From contig JAKMXF010000317.1 in the NCBI GenBank assembly GCA_024704765.1, forward strand, positions 248,160 through 312,159: a DNA stretch of 64,000 nucleotides, read 5' to 3'. The notes under the pieces were generated by a model, which ran no database searches, was not told the DNA's origin, and worked only from the letters and a program-made list of their open reading frames with translations. The stretch comes from Oopsacas minuta (lineage: Eukaryota; Porifera; Hexactinellida; Lyssacinosida; Leucopsacidae). Position 1 is the stretch's first letter, and each line of letters opens with the position of its first letter. Positions 10,364 through 20,321 of the stretch are shown piece by piece. The translations under genes and the position numbers were made by a program.

Positions 10364-10480
10364 AGTAATGAGCTCTAACTATAAATACAAATCAATACAA
10401 ATACCCATACAGAGAGATATCAAATTTCAACAATTAAATGAATATAAATAGAATACAGAATATTCCGCCATGATTAAAAA
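10364..10480 (-). repeat. Relic of NHL-gene upstream region
   Basis: The block starting 'agtaatgagctctaac' and running through 'cagagagatatcaaattt' to 'attccgcc' matches the regions upstream of the NHL genes at 14340-14460, 22015-22130 and 37735-37830. No NHL coding sequence follows. The Tc1-like element inserted at its TA, and the other side ('tttgacagta', 7663-7672) matches the same upstream region. Confidence 0.7.
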
Positions 10481-10678
10481 TAAATTTTCATTGTGTTACA
10501 ATTGGCTTATAATGTTTTTGTTGATATTTTTCAGAGGAAGCTGGATAATTCATAGAATGAATTTTGAAAAAGTGGAAATACTGGCGTTCCGCCGATATTT
10601 TCCACACCTTGTGATTCTAGAATACTGTTTATAACCAATCTATGCAATTCAAAGGCAATTAATCATGTGTGTATATAT

Positions 10679-11120
10679 CTATATTACTTCATCTCAATTG
10701 TTTGTTTGTTTGTCTGTTTGTTTGTCCGTTGTCAAGGAAAGGATTTACGGTATGCAATTTTGAAATTGTCGTATAACTATGTATTTATCGTGCTTATAAT
10801 GGAAGTAAATAGAATTCAATAAACTTCACTAAATATATCGAACATGTTGAATCCACATTTACAATTTTTAGATTAATCATATATAAATTTATTATTGTTT
10901 TATGAATATATTGTAAAAATAATTGAAATATCAAAATATGCGCGGAGACTGAGTACACTGAATCAGAATTTCTCATTTACGTTTCTCATATCTAAATTTT
11001 GTTGTTTTGATGAATATAATAAAGTAAAGAAATAGTTCAAATATAAATTTATTAATTCATTTTGCAATTTTTATACATTGTCAAATTCGAGGCACAAAGT
11101 GCCGAGTTACATGCGAACAC
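10679..11120 (+). repeat. Helitron-like dispersed repeat, copy 1
   Basis: It begins with TC after an A ('TCTATATTACTTCATCTC'), followed by the (TTTG)n tract, 'ccgttgtcaaggaaaggatt' and 'catgctgaatcc' that define the family. The 3' part ends in a degenerate 'tcgaggcacaaagtgccgag' hairpin region, so the exact end is uncertain. Confidence 0.6.
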
Positions 11121-11611
11121 AGAGTGTATTGTCTAAAATTGCAATTTATGCATTTAAAACATTGAAATCCTGAATGGAAATCATTCGAAATCCCAGGAAT
11201 TATCACAAAGGGTGGGTAAGTATTACATGAGTACAGGAGTAATTGTGAAGCAGCTTCCTGACGCGTAGCTAACTAATGAGTAAAATGGGGTAAGGTGGGC
11301 TGTATCCCTAGGTATGGAGCAATCTCGTTCTTAGAACCCAATTCGAGAGCGCATCCTAAATCTCTAGGATGATACCAAGAACTATATAAAGACGGATATA
11401 TGGTCAGCGAACGTGACCAGAGCACAAAATTATTATGAATGATAAATTACACATTTGAGTTAAGAACAACATATAATGAAATGAAAAAGTAAGTGAGCTA
11501 ACTCGCAATCATTGGGAAGGGGCGATAATTTCAGATTCGGGGACTTAGTCTCCGTAGCCACCATAGCCTCGCCACGCCAAGTAAATGAAGCTTGTTAGTT
11601 ACAAATAGATA
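11121..11611. other. Intergenic, no recognised feature
   Basis: No continuation of the eIF3a reading frame and no known element. The block at 11290-11420 has no clear coding potential on either strand. Confidence 0.4.
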
Positions 11612-11614
11612 TTA

Positions 11615-12013
11615 ACTCACCATCATAAACGGTACAATTTCGACCAGATCTAACATTACAGATTTTTCCTGAGCAGATCTAGCCTGTGCTGAGCTATGCA
11701 TCTGAGCTAGTTTCTCATTTGAATAATTCAGAAATTTCTCCACTACAAAATGAAATATATTCAAATTCTGAGACCAGATAATTCGGAATTGATAGAGACC
11801 ATTTTTAGCAGAGGTAGTCTTCCCGTGATCAACACGAAGCTGACAGAATTTGATTATCACTAAACTTTGTTCATTCACTTTATCTTCGTTACGTTTATTC
11901 CTGAGGACACCGAGTAGAACTTCTATAGCATCGCCGTATTTCTCTACTTCAATGAACTCATCTGTACGCTTTATAGAAAATTCTGGATTACCAGAAAACC
12001 CAGGTTTAGACAT
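11615..12013 (-). pseudogene. EIF3A: Orphan N-terminal fragment of eIF3 subunit a
   Basis: About 130 residues match the first part of eIF3a, the large scaffold subunit of the translation initiation factor 3 complex. Markers are 'SIKRTDEFIEVEKYGDAIEVL', 'SAKNGLYQFRIIWSQ' and 'SVMLDLVE'. The ATG at 12013 directly follows 'TTGTCCCAG'. The open frame runs into a consensus splice donor GTGAGT at 11620-11615, so this looks like a first exon. No sequence matching the next part of eIF3a (normally more than 500 further residues) occurs in the 1.25 kb before transposon sequence begins. It is therefore either a duplicated gene fragment or an exon with a very long intron leading out of the window. Confidence 0.65.
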
Positions 12014-12829
12014 CTGGGACAATTTTAAACTAAACTCATGAGAATATTACGAATATAGTAGAGTAGAACAGTCAAACTTGACTTAAATTGATGGAAAACT
12101 CTGTATGCTATACATAATAATGGTAAAGTGTACATAGCGGCCATACAAAAGCGTTACCTTCCAAAATTCCATTGCAATGAACTCTTTATAGTGGTTACCT
12201 GGTCAATGCATACAGTGGCGTACTTGTCAACTGTCCTGCCTTCTGACTGGACTTCTCTATTTATTGGTCATGCATTTCATAAAGTGGAGGATAAATAATC
12301 GTAAACATCGATTTAGTGATGATTCTGGTTGTATCGTTATAATCATTAACTTTGATCCTATGGTGCATGACCCATCGCTAACCTGAAATTCACTACCTAG
12401 TCCTATAATATATCATAACCAATATCGAATGTAACAACATTAGGTCAATGCTAAATAGTTAATCCTTAAAGCATCTCTAGTGGGTGCTTAGGAGCAAGCG
12501 CGGGTCCTACTTCTATACTGGAGACGTTTTCAGGTGTTTCTAAGAAATAGCTTAACTTTAATGAGGAGCGCCCTCATCGGACTTCGTTTTAGCATAATGA
12601 CACTTTGCATCTCCCTATAGTAGATGATGTAATTATATATAAATAAAGGAGAATATCGTATCGAGGTTTTAGATTAGAAATTTGACGTTAATCGCAAAAC
12701 TAGAAATAGAAGGATAGTGCGGGCCTATGGCGTCATTATAACATAAAGGCATCCTCAATAAGATGTGAAATATCAATAAGGAATAATACATAATATGGGA
12801 AGAGTATAGTTAGCTCAAATGTAACAAAA
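12014..12829. other. Intergenic; NHL 3' flank repeat
   Basis: Bases about 12555-12829 ('gagcgccctcatcg', 'catctcccta', 'acataatatgggaag') match 36230-36420, and in part 20998-21050. All three lie beside NHL coding or 3' fragments, so this is the downstream flank shared by the NHL copies. No gene is seen in 12014-12550. Confidence 0.55.
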
Positions 12830-13376
12830 TCTACAATATTAAATCTCAATTGTTGTTTGTTTGTCCAGTGTCACGGAAAGGGTTTACGGGATGCAATTTG
12901 ATTGTCGCATAACTAAGTATTTATCGTGTTTATCAAGAAAGTAAATAGAATTAAATACAACTCCATTAAATATATCGAACATGCTGAATCCGAGTTTCAC
13001 ACTTTTGGATTATCATATGGAAATTTATTGTTGTTTTTATGAATATAAAGTAAACAAATTTCAAAATTGAGGTAGTATCATACTTTCAACGACTATTCTG
13101 GGGTAATAGTGTATGCTGAGTCCGAATATGGTATTGTAAACGACATATTGTGAATATTAGTTTACTTTTAGGTATATAAAGTAAACAAATTTCAATATTG
13201 TTGTAGAATCATACTTTCACAGACTATACTGATATACTCGAATATGCTGTGTCTGAATATTGTAAACAACATCAATAATATTAAATCTCAATTGTTGTTC
13301 GTCTGTTTGTTTGTCCTTTGAATACCTCGAGGCGCAATGCGTCGAGTTCATCGCGAAGCGACGAGCCAAAGGCTCG
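12830..13376 (+). repeat. Helitron-like dispersed repeat, copy 2 (complete, empty site known)
   Basis: This 547-bp unit starts with 'TCTACAATATTAAATCTC' and ends in the hairpin 'CGAGCCAAAGGCTCG'. Two more short hairpins precede that end ('TCGCGAAGCGA' and one pairing TCGA...TCGA). It lies between A and T in the NHL 3' flank. The related flank at 36408-36430 reads straight through ('acaaaatagttat') without it, which defines the insertion. A TC start and A/T insertion are Helitron-like. The 3' end lacks the canonical CTRR. Confidence 0.7.
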
Positions 13377-13434
13377 TAGTTATTATAAGGAAACATAAAC
13401 AAAAGTATGAATATACTAGTAAAATAGAAAAATA

Positions 13435-14283
13435 TCAAAAAATATTGAGACAATGTAGACCTCCAATACAAACTACAATAACTCTTCCTCTATTATCTAC
13501 TGTAATATCGGTGGGATTAGTTAATGAAATCTTGTGTATCAATTCTAATTGAGAGTTGAAAATAGAAATAGAGTGAGAAGAAAAACCTGTAATAAGAATA
13601 TTGTTAGAGTTGTTAATAAAGAAGAAGTATGGAATATACACCTGTAATTTATATACTCTAGAAATAATACTCTTATGCAGAATAAGATTGTAGTTGTACA
13701 GATGAAGACAAGGATTAGATAGATCTAGAATATAAATGAATTCTTTTGTAAGTTTAACATCAAGAGGAGATTCGAGGTTATCTTGTCCAAACTGTGTTCT
13801 GAAAGTAAGTTCTTTGGACAGTATCTGAATACGATTATTATTAGAGTCACATATGTATACCTCTCCGTTAGATTCATTGAATGTCAGACCAAGAGGATCA
13901 TCAAATTCTAATTCTCCTTTCCCAGGTTTGCCTATTATAGAAATAAACTTCCCATTCACTTGATAATTCAGAATACAGTCGCTAATCTGTGAAATTATAA
14001 TTCTATCTCTACATATAGCTAACCCATTTGGATGATACATCTTTCCTTCTCCTTCCTCATCTCCAAATTTATACATAATCTTACCATTACAATCGAATAC
14101 TTTCACACAATTATTCAAGTAATCTGCTACATATATATCTCCAGTAGAATTATCAATAGTCACTCCTTGTGGTCTATAAAGATTTTCTAGCCCCCTTCCC
14201 CTTTTACAAACACTGACTATAGGTTGTATCTTGCTCTTATAGTCGACAGAGAATATTCTCTCCAAAGGACTAGCTGTAGCCAT
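13435..14283 (-). CDS. NHL-repeat beta-propeller protein, copy B
   Basis: A 282-residue protein made almost entirely of NHL blades ('RPQGVTIDNSTGDIYVADY', 'HPNGLAICRDRIIIS', 'GEVYICDSNNNRIQIL', 'PTDITVDNRGRVIVV'). This is enough for one six-bladed propeller, with no coiled coil or RING in front. The ATG lies 5 bases after an AACAG. It is about nine-tenths identical to the copy at 37885-38727 and both are open. The paralogue at 21097-21950 is frameshifted. NHL propellers usually bind protein or RNA; the partner here is unknown. Upstream lies the Rep relic. Confidence 0.8.
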   Translation of the reverse strand: MATASPLERIFSVDYKSKIQPIVSVCKRGRGLENLYRPQGVTIDNSTGDIYVADYLNNCVKVFDCNGKIMYKFGDEEGEGKMYHPNGLAICRDRIIISQISDCILNYQVNGKFISIIGKPGKGELEFDDPLGLTFNESNGEVYICDSNNNRIQILSKELTFRTQFGQDNLESPLDVKLTKEFIYILDLSNPCLHLYNYNLILHKSIISRVYKLQVYIPYFFFINNSNNILITGFSSHSISIFNSQLELIHKISLTNPTDITVDNRGRVIVVCIGGLHCLNIF

Positions 14284-14778
14284 TAGTTCTGTTCTGTAAC
14301 TATGAAATACTTCAAATAATATAACTTATCTATATGACTATAAGTAATGAGCTCTAACTATAAATTCAAATCAACACAAATACCTATACAGAGAGATATC
14401 AAATTTCTACAATTAAATGAATATAAGTAGAATACAGAATATTCCGCTATTCTTATATTAATATTTGATCCAGTAGTCCTAACTTGTCCTCCCATGCGAT
14501 ACATAGAGCCACTTAAGGTTTGAAATGGGAATTTCTTTGGGATTTCTCACATGGGAATCGTTCCTATTTCCCGCAAGATATTCATAGGATTCCTTCTCAT
14601 TCCTAAGTCAACCCGAGGGACGCCTCCACGGGGGGCATAGTGGGCAATCCCCCCCTGGCAAGATCTCGTGCCACAGGTCATCCCTTGGCTCAATATGCAA
14701 ACTCTAAATTTCGCCTCCCTTTGCTCGCATAACAATTAGAAATGTCAACTCATGGGAATATGCAAATGTAACTAAAGG

Positions 14779-15483
14779 TCAATTATCAATATTAGAAATA
14801 TAACTAGTAACAAATTCTGTAATCTTGTTACGAATAACTATAGTAGCTTCTAGAGAGTTAAAAGTGGAGTTCAAGTGATGGGAGGAAGTTATCCGTCTGC
14901 GGTATGCCTCCCATTCCTGTGGTTTTTCTCCCTTAATTTAGTGGTTCTGTAGGTCGATGGAGAGGTTCGACAAAACGATATAGTGCGATGGTGCATTAAG
15001 GAGCTTAGCTCCCTTAACTTCGAGAAGTGGGGGACTTGGATAGCAAATGGCGTTCCATTGATGTAATGGTACTGCCCCTGTGAACTCATCAAATTTAACA
15101 ACTCGTTCGAACGAGTATCTGTCAAAATAGCGGTCTCCAGGAGGTTTATTGTAGAATGATTGTCCGAGTCCACGCAAGTTGTTTGAGTCGTAGTAGTTTT
15201 TCCAGTCCTGTGGAGCCCCACTTATACAACACTTGGGCTTGGGCTGCGTACTTTGAGATTGACTGGATGAACCTGTACTCTTCTGGCTGCTCCCAGATGA
15301 GATCAAAAGAAGATGCTCCGTCGACGAGTCGCTGATAAATATTACGCTTTCTTTGAACGGCGGGGGGAGATCTTCTTGGGATTTGGTAACCCGTGGGGAA
15401 TTTGCCCACTGGTCATACGACGAGCCCTTTCGAGTATTGGCAATGGCAGCATTGACATGACAAGGGGAACAGGGTCCTGACAT
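14779..15483 (-). pseudogene. Endogenous CRESS-DNA-virus-type Rep (SF3 helicase) relic, copy 1
   Basis: Rep proteins of circular single-stranded DNA viruses join an HUH nicking domain to a superfamily 3 helicase. Here the helicase part is recognisable: a Walker A block ending TGKTTT near 15200, a Walker B block 'VVKFDEFTG' near 15100, motif C 'IVLSNLS' near 14965, and the basic tail 'EWEAYRRRIT' near 14900. The linker segment ('EQPEEYRFIQSI', near 15270) also fits. The pieces lie in different frames: a base lost near 15180 separates Walker A from Walker B, and a TAA at 14938-14940 truncates the end. The N-terminal nuclease motifs are not recognisable. It is a dead insertion, not a working gene. 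Confidence 0.75.
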
Positions 15484-15797
15484 AAGTTACGGACATGAGT
15501 AGTATTTTCGAGTATAATCATAGCCGTAAGGGAGTACGATAATTCGAGTGGGGTAACTCATTTTATAGATTTACAAGCCAAAAGTTTCGCATACTTACTC
15601 ATATATTAGGAAGGGGACTACTGATAACTTGGGCGGGACTATGCTCAAATATCACCACAGGGAGATTAATGAAACATTTAGGAAGAACTATGCATGTTGA
15701 ATTAAAAGAGAGCTTTGTACTTCGTAGTATTGATGGATAATGAATTCAGAATCCCACGACACCGTAATACCTCGAATAATATCCGGGGCCGCCCGCG

Positions 15798-15852
15798 GGA
15801 AAGGAGTCTCACTAGTTCCCATATTATATGGGAACTAGTGAGACTCCTTTCC
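15798..15852. repeat. Perfect 27-bp-arm palindrome
   Basis: The arms (15798-15824 and 15826-15852) are exact reverse complements around one central base; the core is 'ctcactagttccc'. The duplicate at about 36656-36709 has three or four mismatches. It lies upstream of the Rep relic in both copies. Confidence 0.85.
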
Positions 15853-16199
15853 AGCCAAAGAGAGAAGGGAACGAAAGATGTATCCAGATTATATCACCGA
15901 AGATTAGATCCCTGAATATTGAATTGCCATAATCATTTTGATTCTCTGGCCTTCTTGAGAGTGAAATATCAGGAAGTGCAACACTAAAGTAACATGTATG
16001 CACTGGGCATTACAGGGCTGTAGGAAGTTAAGCCAAACGATTTTGTAGATATCGTTTTCCGAAGTATGTTAATGCAAATACACACATGACCTAATATATT
16101 AATACTTAACATACATGATAGAAGTTGATAGAAGTTTTGAAATTTGAATCACAGGTACCCCTCAATGTGACAAATGTACTGACAGCATGATTCTGACTA

Positions 16200-17410
16200 A
16201 AAGCTAACTCATTATGCAACTATTACGTCATCATGACTGTACAAACATTCAAAATTTTCCAAATTCGAAAGTTTTAGAATTTCTTATACATGAAGCATGA
16301 AGTACAGAGATTACTAACCAAAAGCCACGTAAGAGCTCGAGCATTACCACAGAAGGCCATTTAATAGGATTTGGAAGAACCATACAGTCAAGGGACAAAA
16401 GTATTCGACCACACAAATATATTGTCATAAATTGCATACTCTTTCCCGCTCCTATATATACTGTGTAGTCTATATTCGTAGCTGCAGTCTAGTAGTTTGC
16501 ATAGAATATCATATGTTTTCAACTTTTCAAAAAATGTTTTCGATTTACACTCTTTGAAGGTGTTAATTAATAATAATTATTAGATTGTTATTGATAGTCA
16601 AAATATGTGGTAATTCAAAACCTATTAAGAATCAAAAATTTCTAACTTGATATTTGAATTCTACATAGGCGAGTTACCCCAGATACAAATTTCCAATGGG
16701 ATTGAACAATTTTTACCAAAGTTATAGAAAAATTTCAATTTGTGCCACTTTTGCAAAAGTGACACAGGTGGCAGGAAAAGCGCCACTACAAGGAAATCAA
16801 CTAGGGTTATGAGGAATAAGTCAAAGTAATATTTTCGAATGATATGACTATGCTAACCCTTGAATTCCAAAATAACCTATTAGTTGCGGCCACTTGTGCC
16901 ACCTTGGGCAAATGTGGCACAAATTGCACAAATTGAAATTCTTCTATAACTTTGGTAAAATTGTTGAATCCCATTAAAAATTTGAATTTGTGGTAACTCG
17001 CCTACGTGGAACCCAAATATCAAGTCAGAAATTATAGATTCTTAATAGGTTTTGAATTACCACATATTTTGATTATCAATAATTATCTAATAATAATTAA
17101 TAATTAACACCTTCAAAATGTGTGAATCGAAAATATTTTTCGAAATTCTTGAAAACCATGTTATTCTATGCAAATTACTAGATTGCAGCTATGAATATAG
17201 ACTACACAATATATAGGAGCGGGAAAGAGTATACAATTTATGACAATATTTGTGTGGTCGAATACTTTTGTCTCTTGACTGTAGATATTAAAAATTCACA
17301 AAAATTAACCTCGAGGTACGTAGTGCTGAGTATATCCCGTCATATAGATGCCAAAAGCACTGACAAATATAGTTGTTTCATACATTTGTTAAAATAAGGG
17401 ACAAGTTAAA
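16200..17410. repeat. Dispersed repeat B, split by a foldback element
   Basis: Bases 16200-16384 and 17284-17410 together match 48287-48600 ('ctaaccaaaagccacgtaa', then 'aaaattaacc...gtacgtagt', then 'aagggacaa'). The foldback element at 16385-17281 separates the two halves here. The copy at 48 kb is uninterrupted. Confidence 0.75.
16385..17281. mobile_element. Foldback element FB, copy 1 (897 bp)
   Basis: It has long inverted arms of roughly 370 bp starting 'CAGTCAAGGGACAAAAGT' and ending with the inverse, around a short unique centre. TA lies on both sides. No transposase is encoded. A second copy of almost the same length lies at 59182-60083 with its centre in the opposite orientation. 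Confidence 0.88.
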
Positions 17411-17529
17411 GGATATATCTGCCCTAGCAAAGCGAAGCCCGCTAGTATCCAATTATAACTCGATAATCGTTAAAATTCTTATCCAATCAGTATAACCAAT
17501 TTATAGTAAATACCCGATTCCCATACCCC

Positions 17530-17837
17530 CGTAGTAATAACGCTATTTGAATCAATTGTATGGTTCTGCACAATTCTTTCTGAAGTCTGGAAGAGGTTTC
17601 AGAATTATTTGTTATGATATATTGTAGTATTTCACAGCTCTTTTCGTGATCACCTAACCCTGACCATGAAGCAGCCATTCTAAATTGAATTTTGTCAGCA
17701 GTGGTGTCAAGTCTCGCGGCAGCCTCTGCATCTGAGAGAGCAATGATGATGGGATGAAATTCATCATTATGAAAACATGCATAAATTACCAGCTGAGAAT
17801 TTAGGAATCGAAGTCGAAACAAGCTTTTGAATAGCAA
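17530..17837 (-). pseudogene. TPR-protein exon or fragment
   Basis: The segment 'ALSDAEAAARLDTTADKIQFR' followed by 'WSGLGDHEKSCEIL' has the helix-turn-helix spacing of tetratricopeptide repeats as in co-chaperone-type proteins. There is no ATG: the first open codon is TTG. At the downstream end the frame enters a dispersed repeat ('ggtatgggaatcgggtat' on the minus strand), beginning with a possible donor GTATGG near 17530. It could be an internal exon whose neighbours are not recognised, or a fragment. The precise family is unknown. Confidence 0.4.
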
Positions 17838-18460
17838 AGCTTGAAAATGTTACGTATTTTACCGAATGTTTCTCTGTTTGTAAATCAATTAATGTTATTT
17901 CGACCCGATATAAGTTTGTCATATAGCTAGTATCAATTATTAACTAACACTAATACATCTATTCGAGTCACAATTACAATTATTCGAGAATATTAGAATT
18001 GCCTTTCAAATACAGAGCTTTAACGCACTTCAATTATTGGAGCGCGTCCCACCTCCGGTCCTTATTCAGAAAAGGAGCGGACTCGGACCAGCTCAAGTCA
18101 AAATGGACCGCGGTTCAATCGCGCTCCTTTTCATTATTTCAGATTTACATTAGATTTGCATTTGAAGTAATTAGGATTGAATTTAACAATTGTAGATTCG
18201 GGAAATTGCAAATGTGTGAAACCATTCAATCAATTGTGGATTATACAAAAGTGTCCTAACATCAACTTTGTATAGCAAGAATACTAAAGTCATACAGAAT
18301 AACGATGAAATTTGTAAATTGTTTGCAATTAATAGGAGCACGCTGCTTCTAAAATTAAGCGCCGCTCCACTTTCCTCTCCAGAATCATAAATGAAGCGTG
18401 TTGCTTTAATGATCAGTGTTTAATAAAGCAGTAAATATGTGATACGTAAGGTAATATTAA
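17838..18460. other. Intergenic with dispersed repeat
   Basis: Bases 18303-18420 match 42986-43105 ('gaaatttgtaaattgtt', 'gctccacttt...ccagaatcataaat'), a dispersed repeat. The GC-richer 18040-18130 block has short inverted 'ggagcg' motifs. No gene is seen. Confidence 0.45.
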
Positions 18461-18924
18461 TCTAGATAATTAAATCACAATTGTTGTCTGTCTGTCTGTT
18501 TTTTTGTCCGTTGTCAAGGAAAGGATTTACGGTATGCAATTATGAAATTGTTGCATAACTATGTATTTATCGTGTTTATCAAGGAAGTAAATAGAATTCA
18601 ATAAAAGTTCACTAAATATATCGAACATGCTGAATCCGATTTTCACACTTTTGGGTTAATCATTTGTAAATTTATTGAATATATCGTAAAATAATTGAAA
18701 TATCAAAATATGTGTGAGACTGAGTACGCTGAATCCGAATTTCGCATTTACGTTTCTCATATCTAATTTTGTGGTTTTTATGAATATAAAGTAAAGAAAT
18801 AATTCCAATATATATTTATTAATTCATTTTGCAATTTTTATCCTTTGTCAAATTCGAGGCACAAAGTTCCGAGTTACATGCGAGTGTTCGCAAGGTGCGC
18901 ATCGCGAGCAAACGAAGCGGCTCG
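18461..18924 (+). repeat. Helitron-like dispersed repeat, copy 3
   Basis: It starts 'TCTAGATAATTAAATCAC' after an A, contains the family core ('caaggaaaggatttacggta', 'catgctgaatccg'), and ends '...cggctcg' before T after a hairpin-rich tail. Confidence 0.65.
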
Positions 18925-19319
18925 TCTAGATGAAATGATATCATCAGATCGGTATGCTTTCAGGCTGTTTCATTACAAAATTTCAAAATGAAATTTTTAC
19001 CAATATTCATCAATAACTATTAATGTTATGGTCAAATAATCTTAAATGTATATACTATACAATCAATTTCCCAAACTTTGATTTTGGGATAAAGACTTTT
19101 CGTGACAAGATGGGTATATTTACACACATGGATATAGGTAATAATTTTATATTCAATAAATTTTGTGGTTACAGAAACAAAAGTATAAAATAACCCTAAA
19201 TTAAAGAACTTTTAATCTTGAAAAGTAAAATGGTAGGAATCTCCTCTTAAGAATTCAAACTTTGGTTTCAGCAAGTAATTCTGTACTAAATTTTGTAATG
19301 CTTTTCTCTTTCTTCAAAT
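18925..19319. other. Intergenic, nothing recognised
   Basis: AT-rich sequence with no supported gene or repeat. Confidence 0.4.
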
Positions 19320-20160
19320 TATTTGCGTTTCGAAGGATTCCGCCCACTTACGTAAAACGCTTGTTTAACTTCAACCAACCCTTGTTCTCTCTTAAGTATC
19401 GTTAGAAAACGCCATATACAAGGATGATGGCAAGACATGTGACAAGAAAATGAACGGTGCCATGCATTAACTGCATTATTTGTCCTTAGTAACCCATGCT
19501 GAACCATGAAGTGGTTGTTCCACATTTCCATTGGAAATATTGTTGAGGACATGAAGGGGGGAATTATCGATATGCATACCAATATAAGTAGCTTCAAAGT
19601 ATATTGCCAGGTCGTAAGCTTCCACAGGTAGTTGTGAGAATAGGCTATTGAAAAGTTCAGGTATGTCAGTAGGAGTTGCAAACGCGAGTGCAGGTAGCAT
19701 TCGCACTTTTATTGCATATTCTACATCTTGCATATATCTTGCTGCTAGTCCTAATTGTTGAACTTTACGCCAGACATTTTGACCTTGAACCTTTGTAGTT
19801 AAGAAGTATTGTGAAAACGTATTAATAGAGGCTATTTCAAAATCCACAATTAAATGTGTCGGCCAAGCGGTTGGACATAATTATGTACTTTGTTCCACAT
19901 GTTTCAATATGTATCTTGGGCCTTGTTTGTTAGAAATACATATAAACTTGGGAAAATATGATCAGTGAATATCAAATCCGGCCCTCCTTTCATAGCATGT
20001 ATCACGTACAGTTGATAAAACAAGTTGGGCATGGTTTTAAAGGTGCCATCTGCTAGCCAGATAGTTCCAGATGAGAATAAATACACATTAGCTTGAGTTC
20101 CGAAGATTACGATCCTCTGATTTCCACTTTCCCCGCCAGAATCGTAGAGCAAAAATTGTT
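19320..20160 (-). pseudogene. MULE (Mutator-like) transposase relic
   Basis: Fragments in several frames match the MULE transposase core. 'IWLADGTFKTMPNLFYQLYVIHA' near 20050 carries the first catalytic aspartate. 'VQGQNVWRKVQQLGLAARY' lies near 19770, and 'LRTNNAVNAWHRSF' near 19480 corresponds to the third catalytic block region. Between them lie stops and frameshifts. No terminal repeats were identified, so the element is not bounded. Confidence 0.7.
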
Positions 20161-20321
20161 GGTCCTTTTTGTTTTAGTATAGCTTCTTGGTATCTCGAGA
20201 TAGTGTAGTGATAGTGGTTGAGGCGGAACGTTTTCGGCTTTATTTCTGCTTTTTCACTATTGTTTTCTTCAAGCTATTTATTTTGGGTAGATGTTTATAG
20301 CAGCCACTCGATTACAAAAAT

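Larger units (their letters stand above)
13377..15987 (-). repeat. Segmental duplication, copy 1 (Rep relic + NHL gene)
   Basis: This segment matches 36525-38775 in inverted orientation almost throughout: the NHL gene and its 3' flank, the spacer with a GC-rich block near 14625-14660, the Rep relic and the 55-bp palindrome. The copies differ by single substitutions, a roughly 40-bp indel near 14535 and a roughly 375-bp indel inside Rep. The outer edges are near 15987 here and 36525 there. Confidence 0.85.

Noticed and set aside
12830-13376. Assigning the dispersed repeat firmly to canonical Helitrons
   Set aside because: TC start and A/T insertion fit, but the 3' end lacks CTRR and no helicase-bearing relative is in the window.
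14625-14660. G-run/C-run hairpin next to the Rep relic as a viral replication origin
   Set aside because: The loop does not contain the nonanucleotide expected for CRESS virus origins and the stem is low-complexity.
14547-14735. 62-codon ORF preserved in both halves of the inverted duplication (also 37391-37579)
   Set aside because: The duplication is recent, so shared openness is expected. The block is GC-rich with runs of G and C forming a hairpin, and the translation resembles nothing known.
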